From Grifola frondosa (Eukaryota; Basidiomycota; Agaricomycetes; Polyporales; Grifolaceae): a DNA stretch of 64,000 bases. The translations under genes and the position numbers were made by a program. Below the pieces are notes generated by a model. The model ran no database searches. It was not told the origin of the DNA and worked only from the letters and a program-made list of their open reading frames with translations. Positions within the stretch are counted from its first letter, which is position 1, and each line of letters starts with the position of its first letter. The stretch covers positions 62,001-126,000 of the forward strand of contig LUGG01000033.1 of assembly GCA_001683735.1 (NCBI GenBank), written 5' to 3'. Positions 22,013 to 35,479 of this stretch are shown one piece after another.

Positions 22013-24030
22013 TCAGGCAAGATAACTTCTCGTCTGAGTACCATCAATGATATGCACGTCGAGAATGAGGGGAACATCTAAAAGTTCAATTTCAGCAGTT
22101 GAGATGAGTAGTTTCCAACGACACCAGGATGGATCACTTGCCTAATATCACAATCCGTATGATACATATCGCAGCGAACATCAGTAAGCCGGACAACAGA
22201 TATAGCACTGTTTCAGCGATAACATCTTGTGCCAGGAATAGCAGGGAAAGATGCGAGACGACGGCTACAAATAAACAACCCAATGGTTGAACCGGTACGT
22301 CGGAAAGAAGTCGAAGCACAGGCTGTGTATCGGTCACTGCAAGTTGGTAGCTTGCGCGATGAGGTAGAAACGGAGCCCGCGGCGAGCGAGTCCAGACTGC
22401 GCGATGTCAGCAGACGCGGAATCACGAATCGAAAGATATGATGTGGCCACGGTGGAGTGCAGTGACGCTCAGTCATCTGGCAACAGACTATGTACCAAAC
22501 AAGTGTAGCAAAGGCTAACACCGTGTCATTGCTGTACTGATGGTTGCAAGAACTTCAGAAGACAAACGGTCGGCTACCGGAAATGCACAGATGTCAAATA
22601 CAGTCGTCCGCGACGATGAGTCATCGACCACTGGATCTGACCAGTGATAGTTCACAGTGTTCGCGTATAAGAGACTGGGAACCACGGCGAGGGAGACCCC
22701 CATCAGCAAAAGGTGGTATGGCTCGTACGGAGTTTAACTGGAGCGACCGACCAAGAGGATACACGCTGGTAACGTATGGGAGTATCTACTGGAGCCTAGC
22801 AACTTGGTGTGTCTGTTCAGAGCGCGTCGATGGTGTGCAAGTGGCCACGAACGCACGCGTCTCAGACGCTGTCAAAAGTGGTGAATCAAATACGGCTGCA
22901 TATTGGCTGTCGAGGGTTATCATATAGATCAAGACTCGAAACAAGGGCATGTGGACGGGAATGCTCACCAAGACAGAGACCACGTAGTTACAAACACCAC
23001 CACCACCGAACAGCACCGAGATAACGCTTCGGCTCCTAATCCACACCCAGACCTGGTGTCATAGTCGTGATAGTGTCGTCTGGCGGACAAGACCGCCGTG
23101 ACATTGTCAGGAAAAGTCTGCACCGGGCACGCAATCGGCGACGCGTTGGAGTAGAGGTCATGGTGTCTATTCTCCCCATCTAATCGACACGGGAGTCAAC
23201 CTCTGTGCGATATTTGCTGTCCTTCTCGCTGTTGAAGAAGTCGAAGAAGTCCGAGTCGTCGTGTTGATATGCATCGAGGTCGTGTTCGCGGGCGTACTGC
23301 AGGAGGACGTCCATGTAGAATTTCATCACTCTTCTCCTATCCTATAATAGAGTGCTAGTTAGCGACAATGGGACGTAATCGTCTATCTGAACACACCGCA
23401 GGACTGTAGGACTTGGTGTTAGATGGGTAGTGGAAGAATAGTGGGAACACGCACATATGCCTTGCTGTGGTAAAAATGTACCGTGAACGTTGTAACTGGT
23501 GTGTACTGCGGCCACAAGACCGAATAGAGACTGTAGTACTTGCGCGCGTGAGCGCTTACTTGAGTTGCGCATCTGAGCAGTCTGTGCTGAGAATGTGTCC
23601 CATCTGTATAGCACACGTACCAGCACAACCATTTTGGATTGAACACAGAAGGTGTAACTTCCCGCCTCTATACAGCCAATACAGTTTGCCAGACAGTACC
23701 GAACGGTGCGGAACGTTTGCAGCGATGGCGAGGAGGCCCGCGAACGCGTCATTAAACTCGAGCACGTCTAGCGCCGTGTGAACACGAGTGAGGCATCGTG
23801 TGCGAACAGCTAGTTGAACGGCGGCTACGCCGCACGGACTACGTTGAATGCGCGGTTGACCACAGGACGGTTGGCGACGCCCGTCCAGCAATGCGAAGCC
23901 CATCCAGCTGAAGGCCACCAGGGCGCGGAGCATGCTCAGGAGGTTCGCGGAGCCCATACGCGGCAGATGAAGCGATTGCGCGCAAAGCGCGGTGTGTCGT
24001 CCCAGAAATATTAGCACAAGGGCGCCGGGG
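22013..24030 (-). pseudogene. S/M/L gene, copy in block 3
   Basis: The best S exon in the window: from about 22337 it reads through PLGCLFVAVVSHLSLLFLA and LYLLSGLLMFAAICIIRIVIL, two likely membrane segments, without a break. A 64-nt GC-AG intron follows (22078-22141), then a 20-codon tail with TGA at 22013-22015. The M part (23050-23330) is acidic but broken. The L part (23556-24017) has an open 153-codon frame containing LRALVAFSWMGFALLDG and VLEFNDAFAGLLAI, ending at a GTAAGC donor near 23557. Family not recognised. Confidence 0.42.
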
Positions 24031-24044
24031 AGGCATGGGCGCTT

Positions 24045-25620
24045 GATACTATCGTGTTTAGGCGCTTCCTTGACGCTTCACCTGGCGCTAAGGTTAAGTT
24101 CGTTTTGCAGAAGATTTCCAAATGCCGCAAGCCATCTGTCAGTTTTGCGCTCATTTGGCTCTTCGAAGAACACTTATCCGATAACTATTTATCTCCTGGA
24201 GTGGTCTTCAACAACCCCACGGTAACCATCTTGCCTCTATCTATGTGCTGAAGACCTTTATCGAATATTACAGATGGCATATAGCGACCGGCTGGCAGGA
24301 TTAATAAGGGAAATCCTGGAGTCCCAGAGCCAGGCATTATCACTGCAAGTGCACGATCAACGAATCGATGTATTATCCGTGGTAACGAGCTCCCACATAT
24401 TAATCCATGACACACTTCAGAGATTAATACCACTTCCTATCATCAGATCATGGCGTAGCTCTCTCAAACGGCGGCTCTCCTTGAGTCTGTTGTTGATCGA
24501 GTCGCCCCCCACTCGCGCAATGCTACAACGTCCAACGGTGCTGTCCATATCACTCTGCATATTCATCTGGCCGACATGTCCTCTGTGGCTGCGTATTCTC
24601 AGTTTGTGGGAGAGAAAAAGGAACCGGCAAATCCATTAGCTCATGGAGCGCATTGCTGAGTCGGTAAGTCCATTCAGATCCGATTGTGCACACTTAGTCT
24701 CATCTACTGCCCGTAGAATAGTACGCTATTCTACACGTACTGCAGGAGGGGATCCATGATGTCGTATGTTCTTTGAAATATCATAGAAATTGCCGGACTT
24801 AGTACTTACGTCGATCCTCCAATGGTCCTGAAATGTCCATGCTGACTTCCTGCAGGTGTTTTCCGTTCACATGCGATGGTACAAGTATCCCACCGGTGCT
24901 TAATGGCAATTATGTGCGAAGAATATCGTGGAGACAGTTCAGTCCTTCGTTCACAATCTACGCCGTGATTTTGGGCAAGACGCCTGCGCTGAAAAGCTTC
25001 AGGAACTTTATTCCTACAATCAAGAACTGTCCATGCGACTAACTGCTCTGTTTTCACATATTGATCATATATCAGGTCCTGGGATCATACATCGCGTGAG
25101 CTCCTCGTGGAACGTAGCGGGGTCGTCGGACAGCCGCAGAATCAGGGCGAGCGAGCCTCAATCTGGTGTACCTTCAGCTCCTCCACACGCGGCTTCAGCT
25201 CCCTCAGGTTCTCCCTTACCAGCGGCCTGTACTACCCTGCACTCTTCTCTACACCCGCCACCGCCGCCCTGCAACGCTGCAGCAGACGTTTGCAACGCGA
25301 CGAGCGTTCGCAGGTGCATTAGGTTGTGTGAGATGAGCGGGAGCACCGCCAGGCGCATGAGCACCGACGTCAGCAGGTACAGCCCGTTATCGACAACTGG
25401 TATGCTCGAGATCAGGCGAGGCGCAGAGTCGGCGGTGCAATACGGCTGATCGTGCTGCGCGCCGTGCTGCTATGCGCTCGCGGGGTGACGCGCTCGAGGT
25501 CCGAGCCTCGCTTTTCGCATGCAAGTCCATCTAGAATTCATGTGTGTGGAAGATTTCTGTTACGTTCTGTCAAATAATGAAAGAGTTTCTTGAATCGTCT
25601 TCGATTTTGTAGTACAAGCG
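24045..25620 (+). pseudogene. P' module copy 1
   Basis: A diverged P relative. GCGCTT boxes at 24055-24092 precede it. Exon 1 is followed by an intron from about 24222 to the AG before 24274, then an exon with DRLAGLIREILESQSQAL. The constant 53-nt intron is at 24664-24716 (GTAAGT...TAG). The longest open exon in the P family follows (24928-25449): FVHNLRRDFGQDACAEKLQE looks helical and is followed by a Ser/Pro/Ala-rich tail. Stops lie between the exons. Function unknown. Confidence 0.42.
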
Positions 25621-25639
25621 CATCCAGAGCAGATCCTGG

Positions 25640-26900
25640 GTATTCATAGATCTAGACACCAGCATCCAGAGTTCGCTGTCAGGAGTTGAGGTGGACAGAT
25701 TTTCGGAGCATCTGGGTGTGGGCGCATGGTCTCCCAAAATATCGCGTCATATACCATACGCACCATGCACAATATCAGTAGGATGGACAACTGCCTGTCG
25801 GCAGCGATATCTAACATTATTAAGGGAAGGTGTTGGCCAACGGATATGAAGAAATAACCCAATGGTGGAACACGTAAACCGGAGAAGGTCGAAGTACAGA
25901 CTGTGTATCAGCGCCACGGTAAATTCTTGACAGATGGAATAGGAACAGAATCAGAGGCGACCATGCACCCAGGTTGTACGTTCGCCGACTCGGAACGATC
26001 CATTCAAATATATGCGGCCCCGTTCGGCTCTCTCGCCGAGGACGGGGACAGAGTATGATAAAAGCCGAGCAAGCTGGCGCAATAGAGACGTACATATGTC
26101 TCCTGCTTCCGCCGCACTGTCATCCGACTCCGCACTGGCACGTCTATCTGCGCCTCACGCCAAGCATAGATGTGCCCCGCGCGATATTCAGCCGTCCACC
26201 GCTTTTTGAGCACCCTTTCATGCTCGTCACCACATCCACTACACATGGACGACGCCCTCCTGTAACACCAGCACGGCCGTTTCCGGATCAAATACAGAGA
26301 TGGGATGGCCGTGTCGCGTCCAAACGGAACATGAGGTGCGCTTACCGTGACGCTAAACATCGTGCGCCAGCGTATGGAATCCCGGGGAACCGTCGGGAAT
26401 GTGGGGTGGCGGATCCCTTGACGGTGTGCTCCAATCATTCCCCCAGATGTAGATAGCAGTTATAACAACTCAGAGAAACGAGCACGTTCGGGCACATAAC
26501 GCAGCAACGATCGTCGGAACGCGGGTTATACCCACATGGGTTTAGAAGACCTCAGTGGTAGCACATTCGTACAGCATAGGAAAGGCACCTCGGCGGGCCC
26601 ACAGCTCCAGAATCGGCTTGATGGCACAGTGGACGTTGCAAACTGCAACGAAGTGAGCCTCGGGAGGGCAGCCGTGAGCTTCTGGAATCCGAGGGAAGAA
26701 CGGAACATGCAATTCGCTAGATAAAGTACCTCGACTGTGCGGGAGGGAGGTCCACAGGGTGGCGAAGAACGTCGACCCGAGAACGCACCATTGAACCCGA
26801 GCACGTCGACTACGTGTGCCGCCACGTGAAGACGAGCGGAGGACACACGCACGAACGGTGGGTTGCACGGTCGCCGGGTCGTCCCAGAGGCGATCTATGA
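25640..26900 (-). pseudogene. X module copy 1 (membrane-protein-like)
   Basis: Paralogous to 44640-46070 and 55400-56230. On -, the 5' part has a remnant of DAIIDRLWDDP, then hydrophobic runs (VVITAIYIWGNDW) ahead of a GTAAGC-like donor near 26338. The 3' part (25640-26095) resembles the S module, with HHWVISSYPLANTFPLIML. Several stops. Probably a paralogue of the S/M/L gene; this is inference from shared order and landmarks. Confidence 0.35.
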
Positions 26901-27500
26901 TGGCATCGCGATATCTGCGGAGTGCACGAGCGGAAATGGCGGGCAGATGGATCGCAGTCTGCAGTTCATAGCTAAGGCGTGAGCTCGGGATTCGAGAAGG
27001 CAGGCGATTTTAATGACGAGTGCAGCCAGCTCACCTATACTACGGCATAATCACATTTTATAGTGCGTCTGCTCACTTGTGATCGCTCACGATCGAGCTC
27101 AGCACCAGTGAGCACACATCAACGCGCCGGATATAAGAGCAGAACGAACGCCTCACCTTCACCATCTCCTGCGCCATATACATCCTCTCAGCTCATGACC
27201 ACCTTCATTTATAAGCACCTCATTCTTGCCCATGCTCCTTTTCACGTCCGTCACCATGTGTCGCGTCTACGGCGTTGCTTCTCCTCGAGGTCCTCCGACG
27301 TGTACTGGAATGTATGCGTTGAGATGCTTAGTATGGTCAGACATACGGAGGATTAGTCGAAGAAGGGAGAACACGCACTGCGCTCACCCGTCCTGAACTT
27401 CTTGCTTGCCTCTTCTGCACATATGAAACTCGAAGTGTCTTGCCGGGGGCCTTGCCGCTCCAATCGCCTCTAGATGGGATGGAGAGGAATGCATGCTCAC
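26901..27500 (-). pseudogene. K module copy 2 (partial)
   Basis: Matches 16480-17480 in landmarks around GATCGAGCTCAGCACCAGTG and CTCATTCTTGCCCATGCTC, but about 500 bp of the middle is missing at about 27340. No long frame. Remnant. Confidence 0.35.
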
Positions 27501-28175
27501 AGGGACTCACAGCAAGAATGGGGCTTCTGAGCCGAAGTGGAAGTGAGACGAGAGCGAGTCACGGTGAGTGCAATGCTCAGCGTCAGCAAAAAGTCGTATG
27601 GCCAGTATTGACTTTGACTGGAGAGACATACTGGAAGGAGACGAGGCTAGCAGACGCAAATGGCCATCTGCGTGCCGACTCAATCAGAAGTGGACGAAGT
27701 TCACGAAATACGGCATGAATACCTGGCGATACCGCTGTGAACGAGTGACATAAGGATCCAGACTCAAAACAAGGGCACGTCGACAGAAACGCGCGAGCGA
27801 TCCCTAATACAGAGACGCACATAGTTGATAGCAGTGATATATACCGCTTTAGCTCCTCGTCCATGACCAGAGCGCGTTCCATAGTTGTGACACCGTCATC
27901 TTGTGGAGCATGATAGATCAAGTTACTTGTATGAGTGACCCGGATCATTGGAGTCGGCGAGGGATTGGATGTCGTGCCAGCATCCGGCCATGTGCGTCAG
28001 CGTCGTCCATATTACGAGGACTCAAGCTTCAAGCTCGGCGAGATACTAGAACAAGAGGATGTCGGTGCAGACGATCTAGCCGAGCCAGCAGAAATGGAGG
28101 ATGGGTGAAGCCCTTCAACGTTAACGAGAACATACTGCAGGAGATGACGCGTGCGCATGACGAGCTGAGTTAGAG
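27501..28175 (-). pseudogene. M-type module b, copy 3
   Basis: Parallels 17790-18430. On - a 121-codon frame (27583-27948) is open but shows no clear domain. Ends in the conserved GAGATGACGCGTGCGCATG stretch beside the box cluster. Confidence 0.35.
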
Positions 28176-28177
28176 TC

Positions 28178-28270
28178 ATTAGGCGCTTCGGTGTCGTTGA
28201 TTTTGAGGACCTAGCGCTAGGGTTAGGCTTACAAGCGCTCGGCTCTAGCCGCCGGAATGGTCGGCGCTTA
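28178..28270. promoter_or_regulatory. GCGCTT/AAGCGC box cluster 3
   Basis: AGGCGCTTCG, TAGCGCTAGG, AAGCGCTCGG and CGGCGCTTAC occur in 90 bp between divergent modules. Confidence 0.4.
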
Positions 28271-29560
28271 CACTCTCACCTTTGCAGTCCGAAGTCCCAG
28301 AGATGTTGGTGGAGTCGCCCCCGTTCTCTCGACGTCACATTGTCCGACCGTGCTGTCTATACGGCTCTCACGTCTATCTGGACGACACATAACCGAGGCT
28401 GCGTGTTCTGAGCTCGTGGGAGAGATGGAGGAACAGGCAGGGTTCATTGACTCGTCGAGCGCGACGCTGTGGCGGTAAGTCCTCCCAGGATCGATCATCG
28501 ACGTTTGTTCTCATTGCCTGCACGCAGAACCATCACATTCTTATACACATACTGTGCGGCAAGATCCACGGCACCGAACGTTCTCGAGAATATACTCGGA
28601 GATGCTGACCTGAGTACTTGGTACGTCGATCTTCTAGTCGTTATTAGATGTACATATCGGCTTTCTGCAGGTGTATTCAGATTGGTGTGCGTATGCACTG
28701 GAAACACCATCGTCTTCACATTTTGTATGGTGCGTTCATATGCGATGATGTCAGGATCTGGCTTACATTGTACGTACTACGTAGCGAAGGATGTGGAGAC
28801 AGTTCATTCCTTCGTCCACAGATGCGCAGTGATGTTTGGCAAGACTCCTCCCTTATTCCTACCGTCAACAATTGCACATACGACTGACGGCTCTCACTTT
28901 CACAGAGTGATCATTGCGTGAGATCCTCAGCTCGCGGAGTGCAGCTGGGTCGTCGGACAGCCGGCACGAGCGGCCAGCTGCAGCTCAACCAGTGTCAGGA
29001 TGTCGGCCTGACTTCTCAACGTTTCAACTCGCGCCCACATTCAGCTCCTCCACGCGCCACCAAACACTCACGACGTGCTGATCCAGCTCCCTCATGTTCA
29101 CCTGCACCCACCAGCGGCCCGTGGAAGCCTTCTACGACTGCCAGCGCGCCCCTGCACCGCTGTAGCGGACGTGTGTAATGTGGCTCGCATGCGCAGGAAT
29201 GTCAGGCTATTCCGAATGTGCGGGAGCACTGCGAGCGTGTGGAAACCGGCGTCAGCTGGTCCGGACATCATCGACATGGGTGCGCTCGGGGGCAGATGGG
29301 GCGCGAGTCGGCGGCGTGGTGCAGGTGGCGGCGCTGCGCATCGGGCTGGTTTGCGCTCGCGATGGAGACTTGCTCAAGGTCAGAGCCTCGCCTTTCGCAT
29401 GCAAGTCCATCGAGAATTTACGTGGGTGGAAGATGTCTGTTACGTTCCATCAAGCAGTAAGAGAATTGCTGCAGGCACTACAATTGTGCGTTTTGTTTTT
29501 GTATTCTAGGGCGTATACAAGCGCATCTCGAGGAGATCCTGCAAATTAATCCAGTAAATG
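28271..29560 (+). pseudogene. P module copy 3
   Basis: Exon up to 28474 encodes ELVGEMEEQAGFIDSSSATL. The 53-nt intron (28475-28527) joins it in frame to TITFLYTYCAARSTAPNVLE, so the exon pair is coherent here. The later region keeps open stretches (28469-28921 and 29075-29509). It lacks the segment before 28280 that copies 1 and 2 have. Convergent with DUF6533 copy 4. Family not recognised. Confidence 0.42.
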
Positions 29561-29810
29561 AATGGCAAAAGGAATAAAGAAGAGAGCGATGATAGTTTAG
29601 TACACATGAAACGCCCTCGCGGCGGCAGATCTCCATAATTTACGACACCAAATTATGGTACTCCAAGAAAACAACAAAGGACAATGCCTGATGGCAGACA
29701 GATGCCAGTTCCTGCATGAACATTTCTTCTAGTCTCAGTGTCAGCACACACAATGTGGTAACGGGATCGCAATATCGCACGAACCGAAAGAATATCACAG
29801 TCCTGGTAGT

Positions 29811-31490
29811 TTACTCCCTTAACCCGGATGGTCCGGCTTCGGCTTGGGATGGCTCGTGAAAACTCATCTGGACTAACTCTATTTCCTCGTCATTGTCCAG
29901 CATCTGCTCGTGCTCGCCCTCTCTATTGGCTATCTGCTCGTCCAAGGAACTGCGATCGATTGCAGAGAACGAGAATTCGTGGTCGAGGGGGGCACCGAGG
30001 GGTTCGACGAAAGCTGCAAACTGGACCGAGCCAACAAACGATGGGCGACTTGAATCTTCTGTGCCGCGTTGGGATGCATCGATTTCGCGGAGATTGAGCA
30101 TGAACCGCGAGATGAGAATTGCTGTGATTCTGTCCCGCAACGAATGTCAATACAGATCAAAATGAAGAGCAGCCAATTGTGGTTACTGACGGATCTCTAA
30201 AATTGTCGATATATGATGTGTCTTCCTAATGACAGCACAAGAGACTCGTGAGTTAGGATCACTAGCGATTCGAGACAAATCTCCATACAAATACTTGTCC
30301 AAAATAGAAGGATACAATATTCGCAATGTTCATCATCAACAAAGCACTATCGAATAGACCGTTGTTAATTGACATCAGGCTGGTTTTCACTTTCGATAAC
30401 CTACAAGAAGTATATTGTACCTGATGGAGTCTCATCAGGTCGCACATATGCCAAGACAAGAATGGAAACTTACCATGCCTCAGGATCACCGTGTGCAACG
30501 GAGTTCTGAGATTACGCTCTGCAGCAGCTCGCCTCTTCCAGTATGTCTGGTGTATGGTTACTGCAATAACCAGTATATCTGCAGTGATTGTGGCCGCACG
30601 CCCTACATATACCACTTGGATTATTGGGTGAACAGGGCACTTGAGCAATATGAGGCCGACAGCGCTACATACATCTATACGATGCACAGATTTAGTCAAC
30701 GAGCTGCAGCGGCATCAATGAAATTCACTGACATGTTGTTCAACTCCGGTGAGTACAAAGGCACATTTGTACAATTGATCGGAGGTGGAGCTACAACCAC
30801 TATTTGCCGCACTTGTAGAAACTACAAGTACGTGTGGTACTTCAATTTCATGCCAGACATAATGTCGAGGACAGAGCTCACCAGGTTAATTCCCCATTGA
30901 ACCAGTGACAAGATGAATATCAAGAATGCGATTTGCCATTGACGACCAGACAAGGCATATGCTCGCAGACTTGAGAATGCTTCACAAAATATCAATCACT
31001 GGTCAGAAGTGAGAATATTGTGTGGCTACTCACCGGCCACAAGAAAAAGGAAGAGTAGCTCCAAAGCTGTCTGCAACCAAACCAACACAGAACAGCTCTG
31101 GAAATTATGAGTGAGCAAATGCAGTCTATAGTAACAGGACGAGAATCGTACTGTTGTTGATATTGGATATATGCTTGGGAGTTCAAAAATGAATTGCAGA
31201 AGTATAGAATACCTTGCGACTATAAAAAGCAAGGTGGCCGCCGAGAATCTACGCTTCCATACGAGCTGATATTCTCGGTCGAAGGTGATAAAGTGCTCGT
31301 AGACGAGAAGCGCTGCACCAAATAGGACTCAAAAAATTACAGAGATTATACGTGAATCACTGACCAGTTGCCGATACGCCACAATATATGGCGATGAAGC
31401 TGCGCAGAAGGACATATTAGATGAGGAAGGTTTGCGGAAATATGTCACTCACAGTTGTCGATCCTCTTCGGCGTTGGCAGCGGATGACAT
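29811..31490 (-). pseudogene. DUF6533 gene copy 4, N-terminal half broken
   Basis: ATG is at 31488-31490. The acceptor before exon 2 reads TATCGG instead of TATCAG, and exon 2 has stops and shifts just after NWSVIHV. The first helix pair is lost before EYQLVWKRRFSAATLLF. Exons 3-10 are open: SCSVLVWLQTALELLFLF, LRAYALSGRQWQIAF, the exon 6 region with RAATITADILVIAVTIHQTYWK, and a full last exon ending at 29811. Acceptor loss is shared with copy 6. Dead gene with a well kept C-terminal half. Confidence 0.68.
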
Positions 31491-31551
31491 GATGTGATGT
31501 AGTTAGGACCACTTTGGACTCAATGCTCTAGCAGAGATGGAGAGCTTCTGT

Positions 31552-31564
31552 TCGTATATATACT
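31552..31564 (-). promoter_or_regulatory. TATA box of DUF6533 copy 4
   Basis: GTATATATACG on -, about 65 nt upstream of ATG 31490. Kept although the gene is broken. Confidence 0.5.
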
Positions 31565-31689
31565 CTCGGGGACAACATCACGAAACTGCGATATCCCCGC
31601 AGTTCAGAACGTGATCAATTGTGGCTGAACTATCACGACGAGATGATGAGACACAAAGGATAACTTGAATGAATGCTCATCTTAGCACC

Positions 31690-33900
31690 GTAGATGATGC
31701 CCACGTAAGATGCCAACTTGCAGTTTCCGGTCCTCGAGAACGAGAAGGAACATCTAAAAGTTCAGCAGTTGAGATGAGTAGTTTCCGATGACACCGGGAT
31801 GGATCACTTGCCTAATATCACCATCCGTATGATACATATCGCTGCGAACATCAGTAAGCCTGACAACAGATTTAGCACTGCCTTTCGGCAATGACATCTT
31901 GTGCCAGGAATAGCACGGAAAGATGGGAGACGATGGCTGTGAATAAAGAACCCAATGGTTGAACGCGTAGGTCTGAAGGAAGTTGAACCACCGGCAGTGT
32001 ATCAGTCACGGCAAGTTGGTAGCTTGCTAGATGGGATAGGAACAGAGCCCGGTGCGAGCGCGAGCCCAGACCGCACGATGGCAGCCATCGCGGAATCACA
32101 AGTCGAAAGATGTGATGTGGCTACGGCGGAGTGCAGCGATGCTCCTCCGCCTCGCAATAGCCTGTATATCGAAGCACAACGCTGTGATATTGCTGTACTG
32201 ACGGTTTCAGAACGTCAGAAGACAAAATTCGGCCACCCGAAATGCACATCTATCAAATACAGTCGCTGGCGACAATGCATCATCGACCACTAGAAGTGAC
32301 CAGTGATATCTCAGTATTCGCATATAAGAAGCCATCAGCAAAGCGTCGTGTGGCTGGTACGGCCTTTTGGAGAGACTTACCGAAAGGATATACTCCGGCA
32401 ACGTATGGGAGGATATGCCAGAGGCTAGCAGACGTGGTGCATCTGTTCAGAGCACATTGATGGTGTACAAGTGGATATGAACGCATGCGTCCCAGATGCT
32501 ATCAAAAGTGGGCGAAATATGGCATGCACCCTGGCTGTCGGTTATCATAATGATCAGGACTCAAAACAAGGGCATGTCGACAGAAATGCTCACCAAGACA
32601 GAGACGCACATAGTTACCAACAGCACCACCGAACAGCATCGAAAAAATGCATCGGGTCCTCGTCCACACCCAAACCGAGTGGCATGGGCGTGATAGCGTC
32701 GTCTGATGGAGCATAGTTCATATATGGCGAGACCGCCGTGACATCGTCGGGAAAAGTCTGCGCCGGGCACGCAATCCGCAGCGAGCTGGAGTGGAATTGG
32801 AGGTCGTGGTGTCCATTCTAGCCATCTGATCGACATCGTAAGAGTAAAGCTTGGTGAGATACCCACGCTATCCTTCTCACTGTCGAAGAAGTCGATTGAA
32901 GGCCGAGTCGTCGTGCTGATATCGATCGAGGTCGTGTTCGCGGGCGTACTGCAGGAGGCCGTCCGTGTGGGATTTCGTCACTCTTCTCCTATCCTATAAT
33001 GGAGTGCTAGTTAGCAAAAATGGGAAGAAATCGTCTATCTAAACATAACGCATGACTGTAGGACTTGGTGTTAGATAGGATAGTGGAATAATAGTAGGAA
33101 CACCCACATATATATGGAGGCTTGCTGTAGTGAAACCGTACCGTGAACGTTGTAACCAGCACTGGCGTGTACTGCGGCCATAAATACTGATTAGTTACTG
33201 TAGTACTTGACTAGTTGAGTCGTGAGTACTTACTTCAGAGCGCATCTGAGCAGTCGGTGCTGACCACCGTTTGGGCGCTTAGGCGGCACTTCAAGCTTCA
33301 TGGGTGGCGTTGGTGAACCAACACTAAGGTTAGGTCTCGCAGCGCATCTGTTCTTGCATGTCCCATCTCCACAGCGCACGTACTGGCCAGCACAAATATT
33401 TTGGATCGAACACCTAGAGGCTGTAGCTGTCCTCCACGCACGGCACAGCGGACGTTGTAGACCAGTCGGAAGAGAGTGAGCCAATGGAGTTTGCCGTACA
33501 GAGCTCCCCAACTGTGCGGAACGTCTGCAGCGAGGGCGAGAACACCGTGGAAGCCCGCGAACGCGCCGTCAAACTTGAGCACGTAGAACGCCGGGAGAAC
33601 ATGACTCGCGAGCGAGGCATCATGTGCGAACAGCTGGTTGAAGAGCGGCTGCACTGCACGGATGACGTTGAATGCGCAGTCGACCAGTGGCAGAACGATT
33701 TTCCTGGACACGCACAGGACGCGACAGGATGGTCAGTAGTGCGGACGCGCGTCCAGCAACGCGAAGCCCATCCAGCTGAAGAATATTACCAGGGTGCGGA
33801 GCAAGTCCAGAAGGCTTCACTGCACCCATACGCGGCAGGTGAGACGATTGCACGCAGGGCGCGGCGTGTCATCCCATAGGAGACGGTCGATATTAGCACA
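31690..33900 (-). pseudogene. S/M/L gene, copy in block 4
   Basis: The S part (31800-32100) has the GC donor (GCAAGTGATCC, near 31813) but a frame break between the two hydrophobic runs. The M part (32561-32990) is partly open. The L part (33298-33711) is the best L exon: 137 codons with AFNVIRAVQPLFNQLFAHD, VLKFDGAFAGFHGVLALAA and KLHWLTLFRLVYNV, hydrophobic and without stops. Family not recognised. Confidence 0.42.
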
Positions 33901-33914
33901 AGGGTGTCCCGAAG

Positions 33915-35460
33915 CCATCGGCGCTTGATACTGTTTAAGCGCTTATTTGGCGCTTCACCCCGCGCTAAGGTTCATTTTGCAGCTGCATATCATCCGCAGT
34001 TAGTTGTGCGGCTCATTTCGCTCTTTGCAGAACACTTATCCAACAACTACTGATCACTTGGCATGGTCTTCACTATGCATCCTCACGGTAACCATCTTGC
34101 CTCTACCTATGTACTGAAGACCTTGATCAAATATTAATCCTGAAGTCCCACAGCCAGGACGGTGATCACTGCGAGTGCACGACGAACGAAACGAATGTCC
34201 TCCGGGGTAACGAGCTTCCACATATCAATCCGTGACACACTTCACAGATTAATACCACTCCCGATCATGGTGTAGCACTCTCAACCGCCGGCTCTCCTTG
34301 AGTCTGTTGACTGAGTTGCCCCCCGCTCTCGCGATGCCAGTGTCCAATCGTGCTGCTTATACCACTTCATTCGTTCATCTGGCCGACATCTACTCGTGGT
34401 TGCGTGTTCTCAGTCTGCAGGAGAGCAAAAGGAACCGGCAAATCCATTGACTCGTCGAGTGCATTACTGAGTTGGTAAGTCCATTCAGGTCTGATCGTCC
34501 ATACTTGGTTTCATCTCCTGTCTGTAGGCTGGTCCGCTATTCTACACGCACTGCAGGACGGCATCCATAACGTCATATATTCTTTCGAATATCATGGAAA
34601 GTGCCGGACCCAGTACGTCGATCCTCCAGTCGTCCTGAAATGTCCATGTCGCCTTCTTCAGGTGTCTTCCGTGCACATGCGATGGCACAAGTATCCCACC
34701 TGTACTTAATGGCAATTATGGGCGAAGAACGTCGTGGAAACAGTTCAGTCCTTCGTTCACAGTCTACGCCGTGATTTTGGGCAAGACACTCCCTCTCTAA
34801 AGGGTCAGGTACTTTATCCCTACCATCAATAATTGTCCATGTGTTTAACTGCTCTGTTTTCGTATATTGATCATATGTCAGATCCAGGGATCATACATCG
34901 TGTGAGCTCCTCGTGGAACGTAGTGGGGTCGTCGGACAGCCACAGAATCCGCGCGAGCGAGCCTCAGTCTGGCGGCCCTTCACCTCCTCCATGCGCGGCT
35001 TCGGCTACCTTATGTTCTCCCGTACCGGCGGCCGGTGGTACCTCATGCTCTTCTCTACACCCGCCATCGCGTGCCCTACAACGCCGCAGCAGACGTGTAT
35101 GACGTGATGAGCGTGCGCAGGCACATCAGGTTGTGTGGGATGTGCGGGAGCACCGCAAAGCGAGTGAGCCCCGGCGTCAGCAGGTCCAACCCATCATCGA
35201 CATGGGTACGCTCGGGATCAGGCGGGGCGCGATTCGGCGGTGCGGTACAGCTGACGGTCGTGCTGCTATGTGCTCGCGTGGAAATGCGCTCGAGGTCTGA
35301 GCCTCGCTTTTCGCATGCAAGTCCGTCGATAATTCATGTGTGTGGAAGATGTCTCTTACGTTCTGTCAGGTAGTGAGAGAAGGTTTGCAAATATCTTCGG
35401 TTTTGTATTCTACAGCGTATTACAAGCGCACCCCGAGGAGATCCTGCATATTCATAGGTC
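33915..35460 (+). pseudogene. P' module copy 2
   Basis: Close relative of 24045-25620, with GCGCTT boxes at 33935-33975, the LIK..Y exon start near 34120, and a helical exon plus Pro/Ser-rich tail (34833-35102). Several small indels. Also shares the region CAAGCGCACCCCGAGGAG with the ends of P copies. Confidence 0.4.
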
Positions 35461-35479
35461 TAGACCCCAACATTCATAC

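Noticed and set aside
26526..26900. F-box reading of the DAIIDRLWDDP motif in X modules
   Set aside because: The motif resembles the start of fungal F-box proteins, but the following sequence lacks the F-box core and is hydrophobic. Too weak to name.
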